A stretch of 64,000 bases of DNA from Paracoccus sigandri (GTDB lineage Bacteria; Pseudomonadota; Alphaproteobacteria; Rhodobacterales; Rhodobacteraceae), in contig NZ_QNRC01000007.1 in the NCBI RefSeq assembly GCF_003709565.1, forward strand, positions 62,001 through 126,000, read 5' to 3'. Positions 1-7,178 of this stretch are shown piece by piece. The notes beneath the pieces were generated by a model. The model was not told the DNA's origin and made no database searches. It saw only the letters and a list, made by a program, of their open reading frames with translations. The first letter of the stretch is position 1. Each line of letters starts with the position of its first letter. The position numbers and the translations under genes are program-made.

Positions 1-272
1 TAGCTGCCGGGGCTGGCCACATGGCCGAAGGACAGGCGCGAATCGATCTTGGTATGGCTGGCGATGGTCAGCCGCAGCTCGGGGTAGAAGGCGCGATAGC
101 GCGCGCGCGGCTTTTCCCCCTTCAGCAGCCGGGTGAAATGATGCAGCAGGAAATCCGCCGCCTCGTCATAGAGGCTGCGCAGCCGGGCCACGGCCTCGGC
201 GGGATCGGTGAACTGCTCCCTTGCCGCCGTCGGGGGCGATTCGACCGGCAGGAAGCGGGAATGTTGGGTCAT
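1..272 (-). CDS. amn: AMP nucleosidase, N-terminal fragment (runs off the left edge)
   Basis: This is the first 90 codons of a minus-strand gene cut by the window edge. The translation starts MTQHSRFLPVES and includes a YPELRLTIASHTKIDSRLSFG segment followed by HVASPG. This resembles the N-terminal domain of AMP nucleosidase, where a similar FGxxxxxG stretch occurs. The enzyme hydrolyses AMP to adenine and ribose 5-phosphate in the cytoplasm. The catalytic phosphorylase-like domain lies outside the window, so the call rests on the N-terminal domain alone. It is divergent from the SDR gene at 367. Confidence 0.7.
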   Translation of the reverse strand, partial: MTQHSRFLPVESPPTAAREQFTDPAEAVARLRSLYDEAADFLLHHFTRLLKGEKPRARYRAFYPELRLTIASHTKIDSRLSFGHVASPGS

Positions 273-366
273 GCTGTGGTCCTTGTTCGTCGATCCGAAA
301 GTGGCACCCCGCCGCAGATCAGGCAAGCGTCTGGCATGTCCGCGCGGGCGCGACTAGGTTGCCCGC

Positions 367-1245
367 ATGGAGATGCTTGTTTTCGGTCATGGCTATTCCG
401 CCGGCTGGCTGACGCCCCTGTTGCGGGCCGAGGGCTGGCGCGTCACCGGCACCACCCGCGACCATCCCGACCGGGTCCGCGCGGCCGGGGCCACGCCGCT
501 GATCTGGCCGGGCGAGGAGGATCGCGTCCGCCAGGCCATCGCGCGGGCGGATGCGATCCTGGTCTCGGTCGCGCCGGACGCATCGGGCGATCCGGTGCTG
601 GCCGCCTTCGCCGAGGATATCGGCCGGGCCGCGCCGCGCTGGCTGGGCTATCTGTCCACGACCGGGATCTATGGCGACCGCCAGGGCGGCTGGGTGGACG
701 AGGACAGCCCGCTGGACCCCTCGACCCGGCGCGGCCAGGCGCGGGTCGCCGCCGAGGCCGCCTGGCAGGCGCTGGCGGAGGCGCGGGACCTGCCCCTGCA
801 CATCTTCCGGCTGGCCGGGATCTATGGCCCCGGCCGCGGCCCCTTCCGCAAGCTGCGCGAGGGCAGCGCGCGGCGGATCGTCAAGCCGGGCCAGGTCTTC
901 TCGCGCATCCATGTCGAGGATATCGCCCAGGCGCTTCTGGCCTCGATCGACGCGCCCAAGCCGGGGGCGATCTACAACCTGTGCGACAACGAACCGGCGC
1001 CGCCGCAGGACGTGATCGCGCTGGCCGCCCGGATGCTGGGCGTGCCCGCCCCGCCGGTCGAGGATTTCGACCAGGCAGAGATGACCCCGATGGCCCGGTC
1101 CTTCTATGCCGACAGCAAGCGGGTCTCGAACCGGCGGATGCTCCGGGATCTGGGCGTGACCCTGCGCCATCCCGACCTGCAGAGCGGGCTGGCGGCGATC
1201 CTTGCCGCCGAGATTGCCGCCGAGATCGCCGACCGCGACCGCTGA
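367..1245 (+). CDS. NAD(P)-dependent epimerase/dehydratase-like SDR protein (YeeZ-like)
   Basis: A 292-residue extended short-chain dehydrogenase fold. The N-terminus MEMLVFGHGYSAGWL is a Rossmann strand with a glycine-rich GHGYSAG loop. An LSTTGIYGD segment near residue 98 and an RLAGIYGPGR segment near 157 match the substrate-pocket region of this family. The catalytic YxxxK motif is not obvious, as in YeeZ-type members whose substrate is unknown. The start could also be the second Met, at 373. It lies between divergent amn and the downstream hydroxylase. No function beyond a nucleotide-binding oxidoreductase fold can be supported. Confidence 0.8.
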   Translation: MEMLVFGHGYSAGWLTPLLRAEGWRVTGTTRDHPDRVRAAGATPLIWPGEEDRVRQAIARADAILVSVAPDASGDPVLAAFAEDIGRAAPRWLGYLSTTGIYGDRQGGWVDEDSPLDPSTRRGQARVAAEAAWQALAEARDLPLHIFRLAGIYGPGRGPFRKLREGSARRIVKPGQVFSRIHVEDIAQALLASIDAPKPGAIYNLCDNEPAPPQDVIALAARMLGVPAPPVEDFDQAEMTPMARSFYADSKRVSNRRMLRDLGVTLRHPDLQSGLAAILAAEIAAEIADRDR

Positions 1246-1346
1246 GGCCGCGCGCCGCATTGCCTTTGGCGCGCCCCCCCGGCATGATCGCGGCCATGAC
1301 CAGCCAGGAAGCCAATCAGGAAGCCAGCCATGAAGGACGGGGGCCG

Positions 1347-2570
1347 ATGAAACCGGATGTCGATGTCCTGATCGCGGGCGGCGGGCTAAACGGCCCCACG
1401 CTGGCCCTGGCGCTGGCCGGTGCCGGGTTGTCGGTGGCCGTCGCCGATGCCCAGCCCGCCCGGACGCGCGCGGGCGACGATTTCGACGGCCGCGCCTATG
1501 CGCTGGCGCTGGCCTCGCAGCGGCTGCTGAAAGCGCTGGGGCTGTGGGAGGAGCTGGCCCCCGAAAGCCAGCCGATCCTGGAGGTCAAGGCCTCGCAGGG
1601 GCGGCCCGGCGAAGGCGCCGCGCCCTGTTTCCTGCATTTCGACAGCGCCGAGATCGAGGAAGGCCCGGTCGGCTGGATGCTGGAGGACCGTTTCCTCTAT
1701 CGGGCGCTGCTGGCGGCGATGGCCGACCGGGTGCGGCATCTGCCGGGGCTGGCGGTGACGGCGCAGGAACCGGGGCCGGCGGGCATCACCGCGACCCTCT
1801 CCGACGGCCAGCGGATCACCGCGCGGCTGCTGGTCGGCGCGGACGGGCGCGGGTCGGGTGTGGCGGCGCGGGCGGGGATCGAGCGGCGCGGCTGGGATTA
1901 CGGCCAGACGGCGCTGGTCGCCTCGATCGACCACGACCTGCCGCATCACGGCATCGCGCATCAGTATTTCATGGCCACCGGCCCGCTGGCGATCCTGCCC
2001 CTGCGCGGCAATCGCAGCAATATCGTCTGGTCCGAGACCCATGACAACGCCCAGGCCATCGCCGCCCTGGACGACGCCGCCTTCCTCGAGGTGCTGCGCC
2101 CCCGCTTCGGCGATTTCCTGGGCGGGATCCGGCTGGCCGGCCCGCGCTTCTCCTATCCGCTGTCGCTGAGCCTGGCCGAAAGCTATGTCGCGCCGCGCGT
2201 GGCGCTGGTGGGCGACGCGGCGCATGGGGTGCATCCGATCGCGGGCCAGGGGCTGAACCTGGGGCTGCGCGACGTGGCCGCGCTGGCCGAGGTTCTGGTC
2301 GAGGCCGCCCGCCGGGGCGAGGATATCGGTTCCGATCTGGTGCTGGAACGCTATCAGATCTGGCGGCGCTTCGATTCGACCAGCCTGGCCCTGGGAATGG
2401 ACACGGTGAACCGGCTTTTCGCCAGCGACAATCCGCTGCTGGCCGGTGCGCGCGGCCTGGGCATGGGCATCGTCAGCGCCATCCCGGCGCTGCGGCGCGG
2501 CTTCATGCGGCAGGCGGCGGGACTGTCGCTGGACCCGATGCCGCGGCTGCTGGCGGGCCGGCCGCTGTAA
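1347..2570 (+). CDS. UbiH/UbiF/COQ6-family FAD-dependent hydroxylase
   Basis: A 407-residue flavoprotein monooxygenase of the ubiquinone biosynthesis hydroxylase family. The dinucleotide-binding loop GGGLNG is at about residues 11-16, and the second FAD motif GDAAHGVHPIAGQGLNLG begins near residue 289. The length fits UbiH/UbiF/COQ6. The family adds a ring hydroxyl to a polyprenylated phenol using NAD(P)H and O2 at the inner face of the membrane. I chose ATG 1347 because the FAD-binding strand follows at once. In-frame ATGs at 1284 and 1296 would add a low-complexity leader. The hydroxylated ring position cannot be told from sequence. Confidence 0.9.
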   Translation: MKPDVDVLIAGGGLNGPTLALALAGAGLSVAVADAQPARTRAGDDFDGRAYALALASQRLLKALGLWEELAPESQPILEVKASQGRPGEGAAPCFLHFDSAEIEEGPVGWMLEDRFLYRALLAAMADRVRHLPGLAVTAQEPGPAGITATLSDGQRITARLLVGADGRGSGVAARAGIERRGWDYGQTALVASIDHDLPHHGIAHQYFMATGPLAILPLRGNRSNIVWSETHDNAQAIAALDDAAFLEVLRPRFGDFLGGIRLAGPRFSYPLSLSLAESYVAPRVALVGDAAHGVHPIAGQGLNLGLRDVAALAEVLVEAARRGEDIGSDLVLERYQIWRRFDSTSLALGMDTVNRLFASDNPLLAGARGLGMGIVSAIPALRRGFMRQAAGLSLDPMPRLLAGRPL

Positions 2571-2582
2571 CGTCACGTCGCC

Positions 2583-2608
2583 GGAACCGTCACGGCAATG
2601 CGAGCGTT
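2583..2608 (+). promoter_or_regulatory. Candidate EcfG-type general stress promoter upstream of lolA
   Basis: GGAAC (2583-2587), a 17-base spacer, then CGTT (2605-2608) exactly fits the alphaproteobacterial EcfG consensus GGAAC-N16/17-CGTT. It lies in the intergenic gap 52-65 bases before the two possible lolA start codons, in the right orientation. About one such match per window of this size is expected by chance. The intergenic position and the EcfG locus at 35 kb are what make it worth recording. Confidence 0.45.
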
Positions 2609-2672
2609 GGCCGCCCTGATCGTCCGCTGCTTGTGATGTGCATGACGGCATGAAACCGCTATGATCGGAGCC

Positions 2673-3266
2673 ATGAACATACGCTCTCTCGCCCTTGCGC
2701 CCGCCCTGCTCATCAGCCTCGCCCTGCCGGCGCTGGCCGAAAAGATCTCGCTGAACGAGATCTCGCGCTATCTCAACAGCCTGACCACCGTCACCTCGGC
2801 CTTCACGCAGGTGAACCCGGACGGCACGATCTCGACCGGGACGGTCTATATCCAGCGGCCCGGACGGGTCCGCTTCGAATATGCCAACGACAATACGCTG
2901 GTCATGGCCTCGGGCGGCAATGTCGCCATCTTCGACGGCAAGTCCAGCGGCGGGCCGCAGCAATATCCGCTGTCGCAGACGCCGCTGTCGATCATCCTGG
3001 CCCCCAATGTCGACCTGGGCCGCGCCAACATGGTCACCGCCCATACCGAGACGCAGAACGCCACCGTCGTGACCGCGCAGGACCCGCAGCATCCCGAATA
3101 CGGCAATATCCAGATGGTCTTCACCTCGCCGACGGAACTGCGGCAATGGGTCGTGACCGACGACAGCGGCCAGAAGACGACCGTGATCCTGGGCGAGATG
3201 CAGAAGGGCGGCTCGATCCCCTCGTCGCGCTTCTCGATCAACAACGAGATCTCGCGCCGCAACTGA
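2673..3266 (+). CDS. lolA: Outer-membrane lipoprotein carrier protein LolA
   Basis: A periplasmic chaperone that carries lipoproteins from the LolCDE complex to the outer membrane. The Sec signal peptide NIRSLALAPALLISLALPALA ends before EKISL. The mature part shows the LolA pattern: a helix (SLNEISRYLNSLTTVTSAFTQ), a beta strand with G-rich IYIQRPGRVRFEY-like sequence, and the C-terminal LRQWVVTDDSG strand. About 197 residues, a normal length. A second in-frame ATG four codons upstream (2661) is possible. It follows the UbiH-like gene by about 100 bases and has its own candidate EcfG promoter. Confidence 0.9.
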   Translation: MNIRSLALAPALLISLALPALAEKISLNEISRYLNSLTTVTSAFTQVNPDGTISTGTVYIQRPGRVRFEYANDNTLVMASGGNVAIFDGKSSGGPQQYPLSQTPLSIILAPNVDLGRANMVTAHTETQNATVVTAQDPQHPEYGNIQMVFTSPTELRQWVVTDDSGQKTTVILGEMQKGGSIPSSRFSINNEISRRN

Positions 3267-3395
3267 TCGCGGGGACTGAAGGAAGCCCCGCCTTCCATCA
3301 ACGCGGCTGATGCGTTCCATCACCAGAACCGGGCTTGATCCCCAGGCCCGGCCTTGCCAATGCTGGCGGCGAGATATTTCCGCACAGGTCCCGCC

Positions 3396-4637
3396 ATGCA
3401 GTCCCATGCCCGCCTCTTCACCCCGATCCTGATCGGGGGCTCTCTGATCCTGCTGATCAATTTCGCGCTGCGGGCCAGCTTTGGCGTGTTCCAGATCCCG
3501 ATCGCCCAGGAATTCGGCTGGCCGCGGGCCGAGTTCAGCCTGGCCATCGCGATCCAGAACCTTGCTTGGGGCATCGGCCAGCCGATCTTCGGCGCCCTGG
3601 CGGAACGCTGGGGCGACAGGTGGGCGATCATCCTGGGGGCGATCCTCTATTCCGCCGGGCTGGTCCTGACCGCCTTCGCCACCAGCCCGGCCACGATGCA
3701 ACTCTTGGAGGTGATGGTCGGCTTCGGCATCGCCGGGACCGGCTTCGGCGTCATCCTGGCCGTGGTCGGCCGCGCCGCCAGCGACGAGAACCGCAGCCTG
3801 GCCTTGGGGATCGCCACCGCCGCCGGTTCCGCCGGGCAGGTCTTCGGCGCCCCCCTGGCCGAGATCCTGCTGGGCTTCTACAGCTGGCAGGCGGTGTTCA
3901 TCATCTTCGGCGTGATCGTGCTGGCCTGCCTGGCCTTCCTGCCGATGCTGGGCTCGGGCAAGCCGGTCCGCCCCAGCGTGCTGGAGGAAAGCATGGGCAG
4001 CGTGTTGTCGCGCGCCTTCCGCGATCCGTCCTTCATGATGATCTTCATGGGCTTCTTTTCCTGCGGCTATCAGCTGGGTTTCATCACCGCGCATTTCCCC
4101 GCGATGATCACCGAGATGTGCGGCCCGATCAATCCGGTGGGCACCCTGGCCGCGCTGGGGATCACCACGACCTCGGCGCTGGGGGCGGTCGCGATATCGC
4201 TGATCGGGCTGGCCAATATCGCCGGGTCGATCCTCGCGGGCTGGCTGGGCAAGCGCTATACCAAGAAATACCTGCTGGCCGGGATCTATACGCTGCGCAC
4301 CGTCGCCTCGGCCGCCTTCATCCTGATGCCGATCACCCCGGCCTCGGTGGTGGTCTTCTCGCTGGTGATGGGCGGGCTGTGGCTGGCCACGGTGCCGCTG
4401 ACCTCGGGGCTGGTCGCCTATATCTACGGGCTGCGCTACATGGGCACGCTTTACGGCTTCGTCTTCCTGTCGCACCAGATCGGCTCTTTCCTGGGCGTCT
4501 GGCTGGGCGGCAGGCTGTATGACGCGCATGGCGACTACATGCTGGTCTGGTGGGTCGGCGTGGGCGTCGGCGCCTTCAGCGCCTTGATCCACCTGCCGGT
4601 GCGCGAGGCGCCGTCGCGGCTGCCGGTGGCGGCCTGA
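3396..4637 (+). CDS. Major facilitator superfamily transporter
   Basis: A 413-residue inner-membrane permease with about 12 hydrophobic segments. The loop between segments 2 and 3 reads GALAERWGDRWAI, the MFS motif A region. The second half repeats the fold after the central loop at about residues 195-215. It looks most like the oxalate/formate or monocarboxylate branch, but the substrate cannot be assigned. ATG 3396 puts the first membrane segment (TPILIGGSLILLINFAL) near the N-terminus. An upstream TTG (3354) and ATG (3360) are alternatives. It is flanked by unrelated genes and is probably transcribed alone. Confidence 0.85.
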   Translation: MQSHARLFTPILIGGSLILLINFALRASFGVFQIPIAQEFGWPRAEFSLAIAIQNLAWGIGQPIFGALAERWGDRWAIILGAILYSAGLVLTAFATSPATMQLLEVMVGFGIAGTGFGVILAVVGRAASDENRSLALGIATAAGSAGQVFGAPLAEILLGFYSWQAVFIIFGVIVLACLAFLPMLGSGKPVRPSVLEESMGSVLSRAFRDPSFMMIFMGFFSCGYQLGFITAHFPAMITEMCGPINPVGTLAALGITTTSALGAVAISLIGLANIAGSILAGWLGKRYTKKYLLAGIYTLRTVASAAFILMPITPASVVVFSLVMGGLWLATVPLTSGLVAYIYGLRYMGTLYGFVFLSHQIGSFLGVWLGGRLYDAHGDYMLVWWVGVGVGAFSALIHLPVREAPSRLPVAA

Positions 4638-4643
4638 TTTTGT

Positions 4644-4672
4644 TTGACGGATCAATCAACCCTTTCTAGCCT
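4644..4672 (+). promoter_or_regulatory. Candidate sigma-70 promoter of the first acid phosphatase gene
   Basis: TTGACG (4644-4649), 17 bases, TAGCCT (4667-4672). The spacing is ideal, and the element ends 47 bases before ATG 4720, which has AGGGAG as ribosome binding site. The second phosphatase gene has nearly the same arrangement. Confidence 0.55.
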
Positions 4673-4719
4673 CGGCAGGCGGGCGCCAATCCGCCAATCC
4701 GCAGAACAGGGAGAATTCC

Positions 4720-5502
4720 ATGACAAGATGTCTTCGTCCCGGCCCGGTCCTGCTGGGGCTTGCCGCCTCGGCGATGATCGCGCCGGCCGCGCTGGCGCAG
4801 GAGGCCGAGGCCGCCACCGACTGCCCGGTGGCCGAATTCGCCATGGGCCTGCGCTTCCAGCAGCAATCGGCCGAGATCCGGGCGCTGCAATTGCAGGCCT
4901 ACAACATCGCCACCGAGAAGCTGGATGCCGCCGTCGCGGCGGCCGAGGATCCCTCGAAACTGGCCGTCGTCACCGACCTGGACGAGACGGTGATCGACAA
5001 CACCGCCCTGCTGGCGCGCGACCTGGCCAATTGCCATGTCTATGACGCCTGGGACACCTGGCTTCCGTGGGAACGCGACGGCAAGCCCGCGCTGATCCCC
5101 GGCGCGAAGGAATTCCTGGACCACGCCGACAGCCTTGGCGTGGCGATCCGCTATGTCTCGGACCGGGCGGACGAACAGAAGGATCACACGCTGGCCACGC
5201 TGACCGATCTGGGCCTGCCGCAGGTCAGCCCGGAAACCGTGTTGCTGCTGGGCCCGCCCAAGGTCGAACGGCGCGAGATCGTCGCTGCCGACCACCAGAT
5301 CGTCCTGCTGCTGGGCGATACGCTGCATGATTTCGACGGCCGTTTCCGCAACACCCCGCTGGACGACCAGAAGGCCACCGTCGCCGAGGAAGCCGCGAAA
5401 TGGGGCACCGAATGGATCGTCTTCCCCAATGCCAGCTACGGCACCTGGTCCGAGGCGCCGCTGACCGCCTGGGATGCCGAAACCGTCATCGAGGAATGGT
5501 GA
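4720..5502 (+). CDS. Secreted HAD acid phosphatase, class C / 5'-nucleotidase e(P4) family
   Basis: A 260-residue protein with a Sec signal peptide ending at about AALA-QEAEA, so periplasmic. It lacks an obvious lipobox, unlike e(P4) itself. HAD motif I is VVTDLDETVIDN, with nucleophile Asp86 and acid/base Asp88. Motif II lies in IRYVSDRADEQ, and motif IV is LLLGDTLHDFD. Family members remove phosphate from nucleoside monophosphates and other phosphomonoesters outside the cytoplasm and need Mg. A cytoplasmic-looking paralogue follows directly. A ribosome binding site AGGGAG precedes the ATG. Confidence 0.88.
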   Translation: MTRCLRPGPVLLGLAASAMIAPAALAQEAEAATDCPVAEFAMGLRFQQQSAEIRALQLQAYNIATEKLDAAVAAAEDPSKLAVVTDLDETVIDNTALLARDLANCHVYDAWDTWLPWERDGKPALIPGAKEFLDHADSLGVAIRYVSDRADEQKDHTLATLTDLGLPQVSPETVLLLGPPKVERREIVAADHQIVLLLGDTLHDFDGRFRNTPLDDQKATVAEEAAKWGTEWIVFPNASYGTWSEAPLTAWDAETVIEEW

Positions 5503-5512
5503 TCCCGCCCGT

Positions 5513-5541
5513 TTGACCTTGCCCCGCGCGGGCCCTAGCTT
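5513..5541 (+). promoter_or_regulatory. Candidate sigma-70 promoter of the second acid phosphatase gene
   Basis: TTGACC (5513-5518), 17 bases, TAGCTT (5536-5541), 25 bases before ATG 5567. It mirrors the promoter of the upstream paralogue (TTGACG-N17-TAGCCT), which suggests that the duplication included the control region. Confidence 0.55.
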
Positions 5542-5566
5542 GCGGCCTGCGCGAAGGGGAAAATCC

Positions 5567-6262
5567 ATGACCGACCAGAACAGCCGCAACCGGGAACATG
5601 CGGTGGCGATCCGTTACCAGCAACGCTCGGCCGAGGTGGGCGCGCTGCAGCGTCAATGCTATGCGCTGGCCACGCTGCGGCTGCGCGACGCGGTCAAGGT
5701 CAATGGCGGCGGAGAGGGGCTGGCAGTGGTCTCGGACATCGACGAGACGATCCTGGACAATACCGCGATCATGGCCCATGTGATGGCGGAAGGTCATGAT
5801 TTCACGGATATTTCCCACTGGAAACGCTGGGAACGCGAAGGCGAGCCGGGCCTGATCCCCGGCGCCGTGGATTTCTTCACGCTGGCCGACCGGCTGGGGG
5901 TGACGATCTTCTACGTCTCGGACCGCTTCGACGAGAACAAGTTCGCCACCATCGCCACCTTGTCGCGGCTGGGCCTGCCGCAGGTCGTTGCCGACCAGGT
6001 GATGCTGTTCGGCCCGCCCAAGGCCGAGCGCCGCGCCGCCATCGCCAGCCGCTTCCGCATCATCCTGCAACTGGGCGACACGCTGCACGATTTCGACGGC
6101 GCCTTCGCCGGCCAGTCGCTGGAAAACCAGCACCGGCTGGCCGCCGACCATGCGGACCGCTTCGGCGAGGACTGGATCGTCTTTCCCAACGCCGCCCACG
6201 GCACCTGGCTGCAGGCGGACCTGCGCCCCTGGCAGCTGCCGCTGACCGCCGACCGGATCTAG
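5567..6262 (+). CDS. HAD acid phosphatase paralogue without a signal peptide
   Basis: A 231-residue paralogue of the preceding gene. It shares IRYQQRSAEVGALQ near the N-terminus, motif I AVVSDIDETILDN (Asp57, Asp59), the IFYVSDRFDENK region, FGPPKAERR and LQLGDTLHDFDG. The C-terminal EDWIVFPNAAHGTWLQA also matches its neighbour. It starts directly with polar residues, so no export signal is seen and it is probably cytoplasmic. ATG 5567 has GAAGGGGA upstream; longer in-frame reading lacks a ribosome binding site. It presumably hydrolyses small phosphomonoesters. The catalytic Asp residues are intact. Confidence 0.85.
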   Translation: MTDQNSRNREHAVAIRYQQRSAEVGALQRQCYALATLRLRDAVKVNGGGEGLAVVSDIDETILDNTAIMAHVMAEGHDFTDISHWKRWEREGEPGLIPGAVDFFTLADRLGVTIFYVSDRFDENKFATIATLSRLGLPQVVADQVMLFGPPKAERRAAIASRFRIILQLGDTLHDFDGAFAGQSLENQHRLAADHADRFGEDWIVFPNAAHGTWLQADLRPWQLPLTADRI

Positions 6263-6268
6263 CCCCCC

Positions 6269-7177
6269 TCAGCCGGCCGGGGCCTTCGGGATGGCGGGGC
6301 GGAAGCTCCAGCCGCGCAGGATCGCCTGGTAGATCTGGCGGCGGATCGACCAGGGGACGTTGCCGGCCTTCATCTGCGCGCGCACCCCCCAGGCGAAGCT
6401 CAGCACGCCCACCAGCCCCTGTTCGCGGCTGCGGAACGAGGTCTCGTTGCGGGCGCCATACTTGAACTTCCACAGGCTTTTCGAGGTCACGAGGCTGTAG
6501 TTCACGCCCTTGTTTTCCGGCGTGTCGTGGATGACGCGGCTTTCGGGCACGAAGATGCCGGGATAGGACTTCGCCAGCCGCCGCGTATATTCGGCATCGT
6601 CGAACCAGATGAAGTAATCCGAGATCGGCAGCCCGTGCTTCTCGATCGCCCATCGCGGCACCAGCACCGAGACGAAGGAACAGGAATCGACCAGCGCCCA
6701 GGCCTTTCCGGGCTGCACGAACCGCGCCCAGTCCCAGACCGGGCGGGGGGTGTTCATCTCGCATAGCGAGCCGTCGATCCATTCCACCCGCGAACAGGCG
6801 AAGCTGGGGCGCCAGACGTTCTCGGCCTCGAATTGCTGGATCGCGTCCAGCAGCCGCTCCAGCGCGTCGGGCTGCGGATAGGCGTCGTCGTCCGAGATCC
6901 ACAGATAGTTCGCCCCCGCCGCATAGGCGACCTTCATGCCCTCGTGGAACCCCCCGGCCCCGCCGACATTCTTCGGCAGCCGCACATAGCGCAGGCTGGG
7001 CATCTGCGCCGCGCGGGTCTGGACCAGCGCCTGCGTGTCGTCGGTCGAGGCATTGTCGACCACGAAGACCAGGTCGGGTTTCTGCGTCTGCTGGTCCAGC
7101 GCGTCCAGGACGCGCATCAGCTTGTCCGAGCGGTTGAAGGTGACAATGACCGCGGCAGTCGTCGTAAGGGCAGTCAT
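6269..7177 (-). CDS. Family 2 glycosyltransferase, GlfT-like (candidate galactofuranosyltransferase)
   Basis: A 302-residue GT-A enzyme. The N-terminus AAVIVTFNRSDKL is the nucleotide-sugar binding strand, followed by VVDNASTDDT. A KNVGGAGGFHEGM segment and the metal-binding ISDDDAYP triad are as in GlfT-type galactofuranosyltransferases. A later WFDDAEYTRRL region would hold the catalytic base. UDP-galactopyranose mutase is encoded at the other end of the locus, which supports UDP-galactofuranose as donor; this is inference. The start is one base after the stop of the upstream GT4 gene, so the two are co-transcribed. Confidence 0.85.
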   Translation of the reverse strand: MTALTTTAAVIVTFNRSDKLMRVLDALDQQTQKPDLVFVVDNASTDDTQALVQTRAAQMPSLRYVRLPKNVGGAGGFHEGMKVAYAAGANYLWISDDDAYPQPDALERLLDAIQQFEAENVWRPSFACSRVEWIDGSLCEMNTPRPVWDWARFVQPGKAWALVDSCSFVSVLVPRWAIEKHGLPISDYFIWFDDAEYTRRLAKSYPGIFVPESRVIHDTPENKGVNYSLVTSKSLWKFKYGARNETSFRSREQGLVGVLSFAWGVRAQMKAGNVPWSIRRQIYQAILRGWSFRPAIPKAPAG

Positions 7178-7178
7178 G

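Noticed and set aside
21..1346. An open frame that continues upstream of the UbiH-like protein for over 400 codons
   Set aside because: This part overlaps the SDR gene and amn in other frames and is composition-driven. The flavoprotein family starts at 1347.
1386..4655. A 1089-codon open frame on the minus strand opposite the hydroxylase, lolA and MFS genes
   Set aside because: The translation is rich in Arg, Gln, Gly and His with no domain, typical of antisense frames in GC-rich DNA. Three well-supported plus-strand genes occupy the same stretch.
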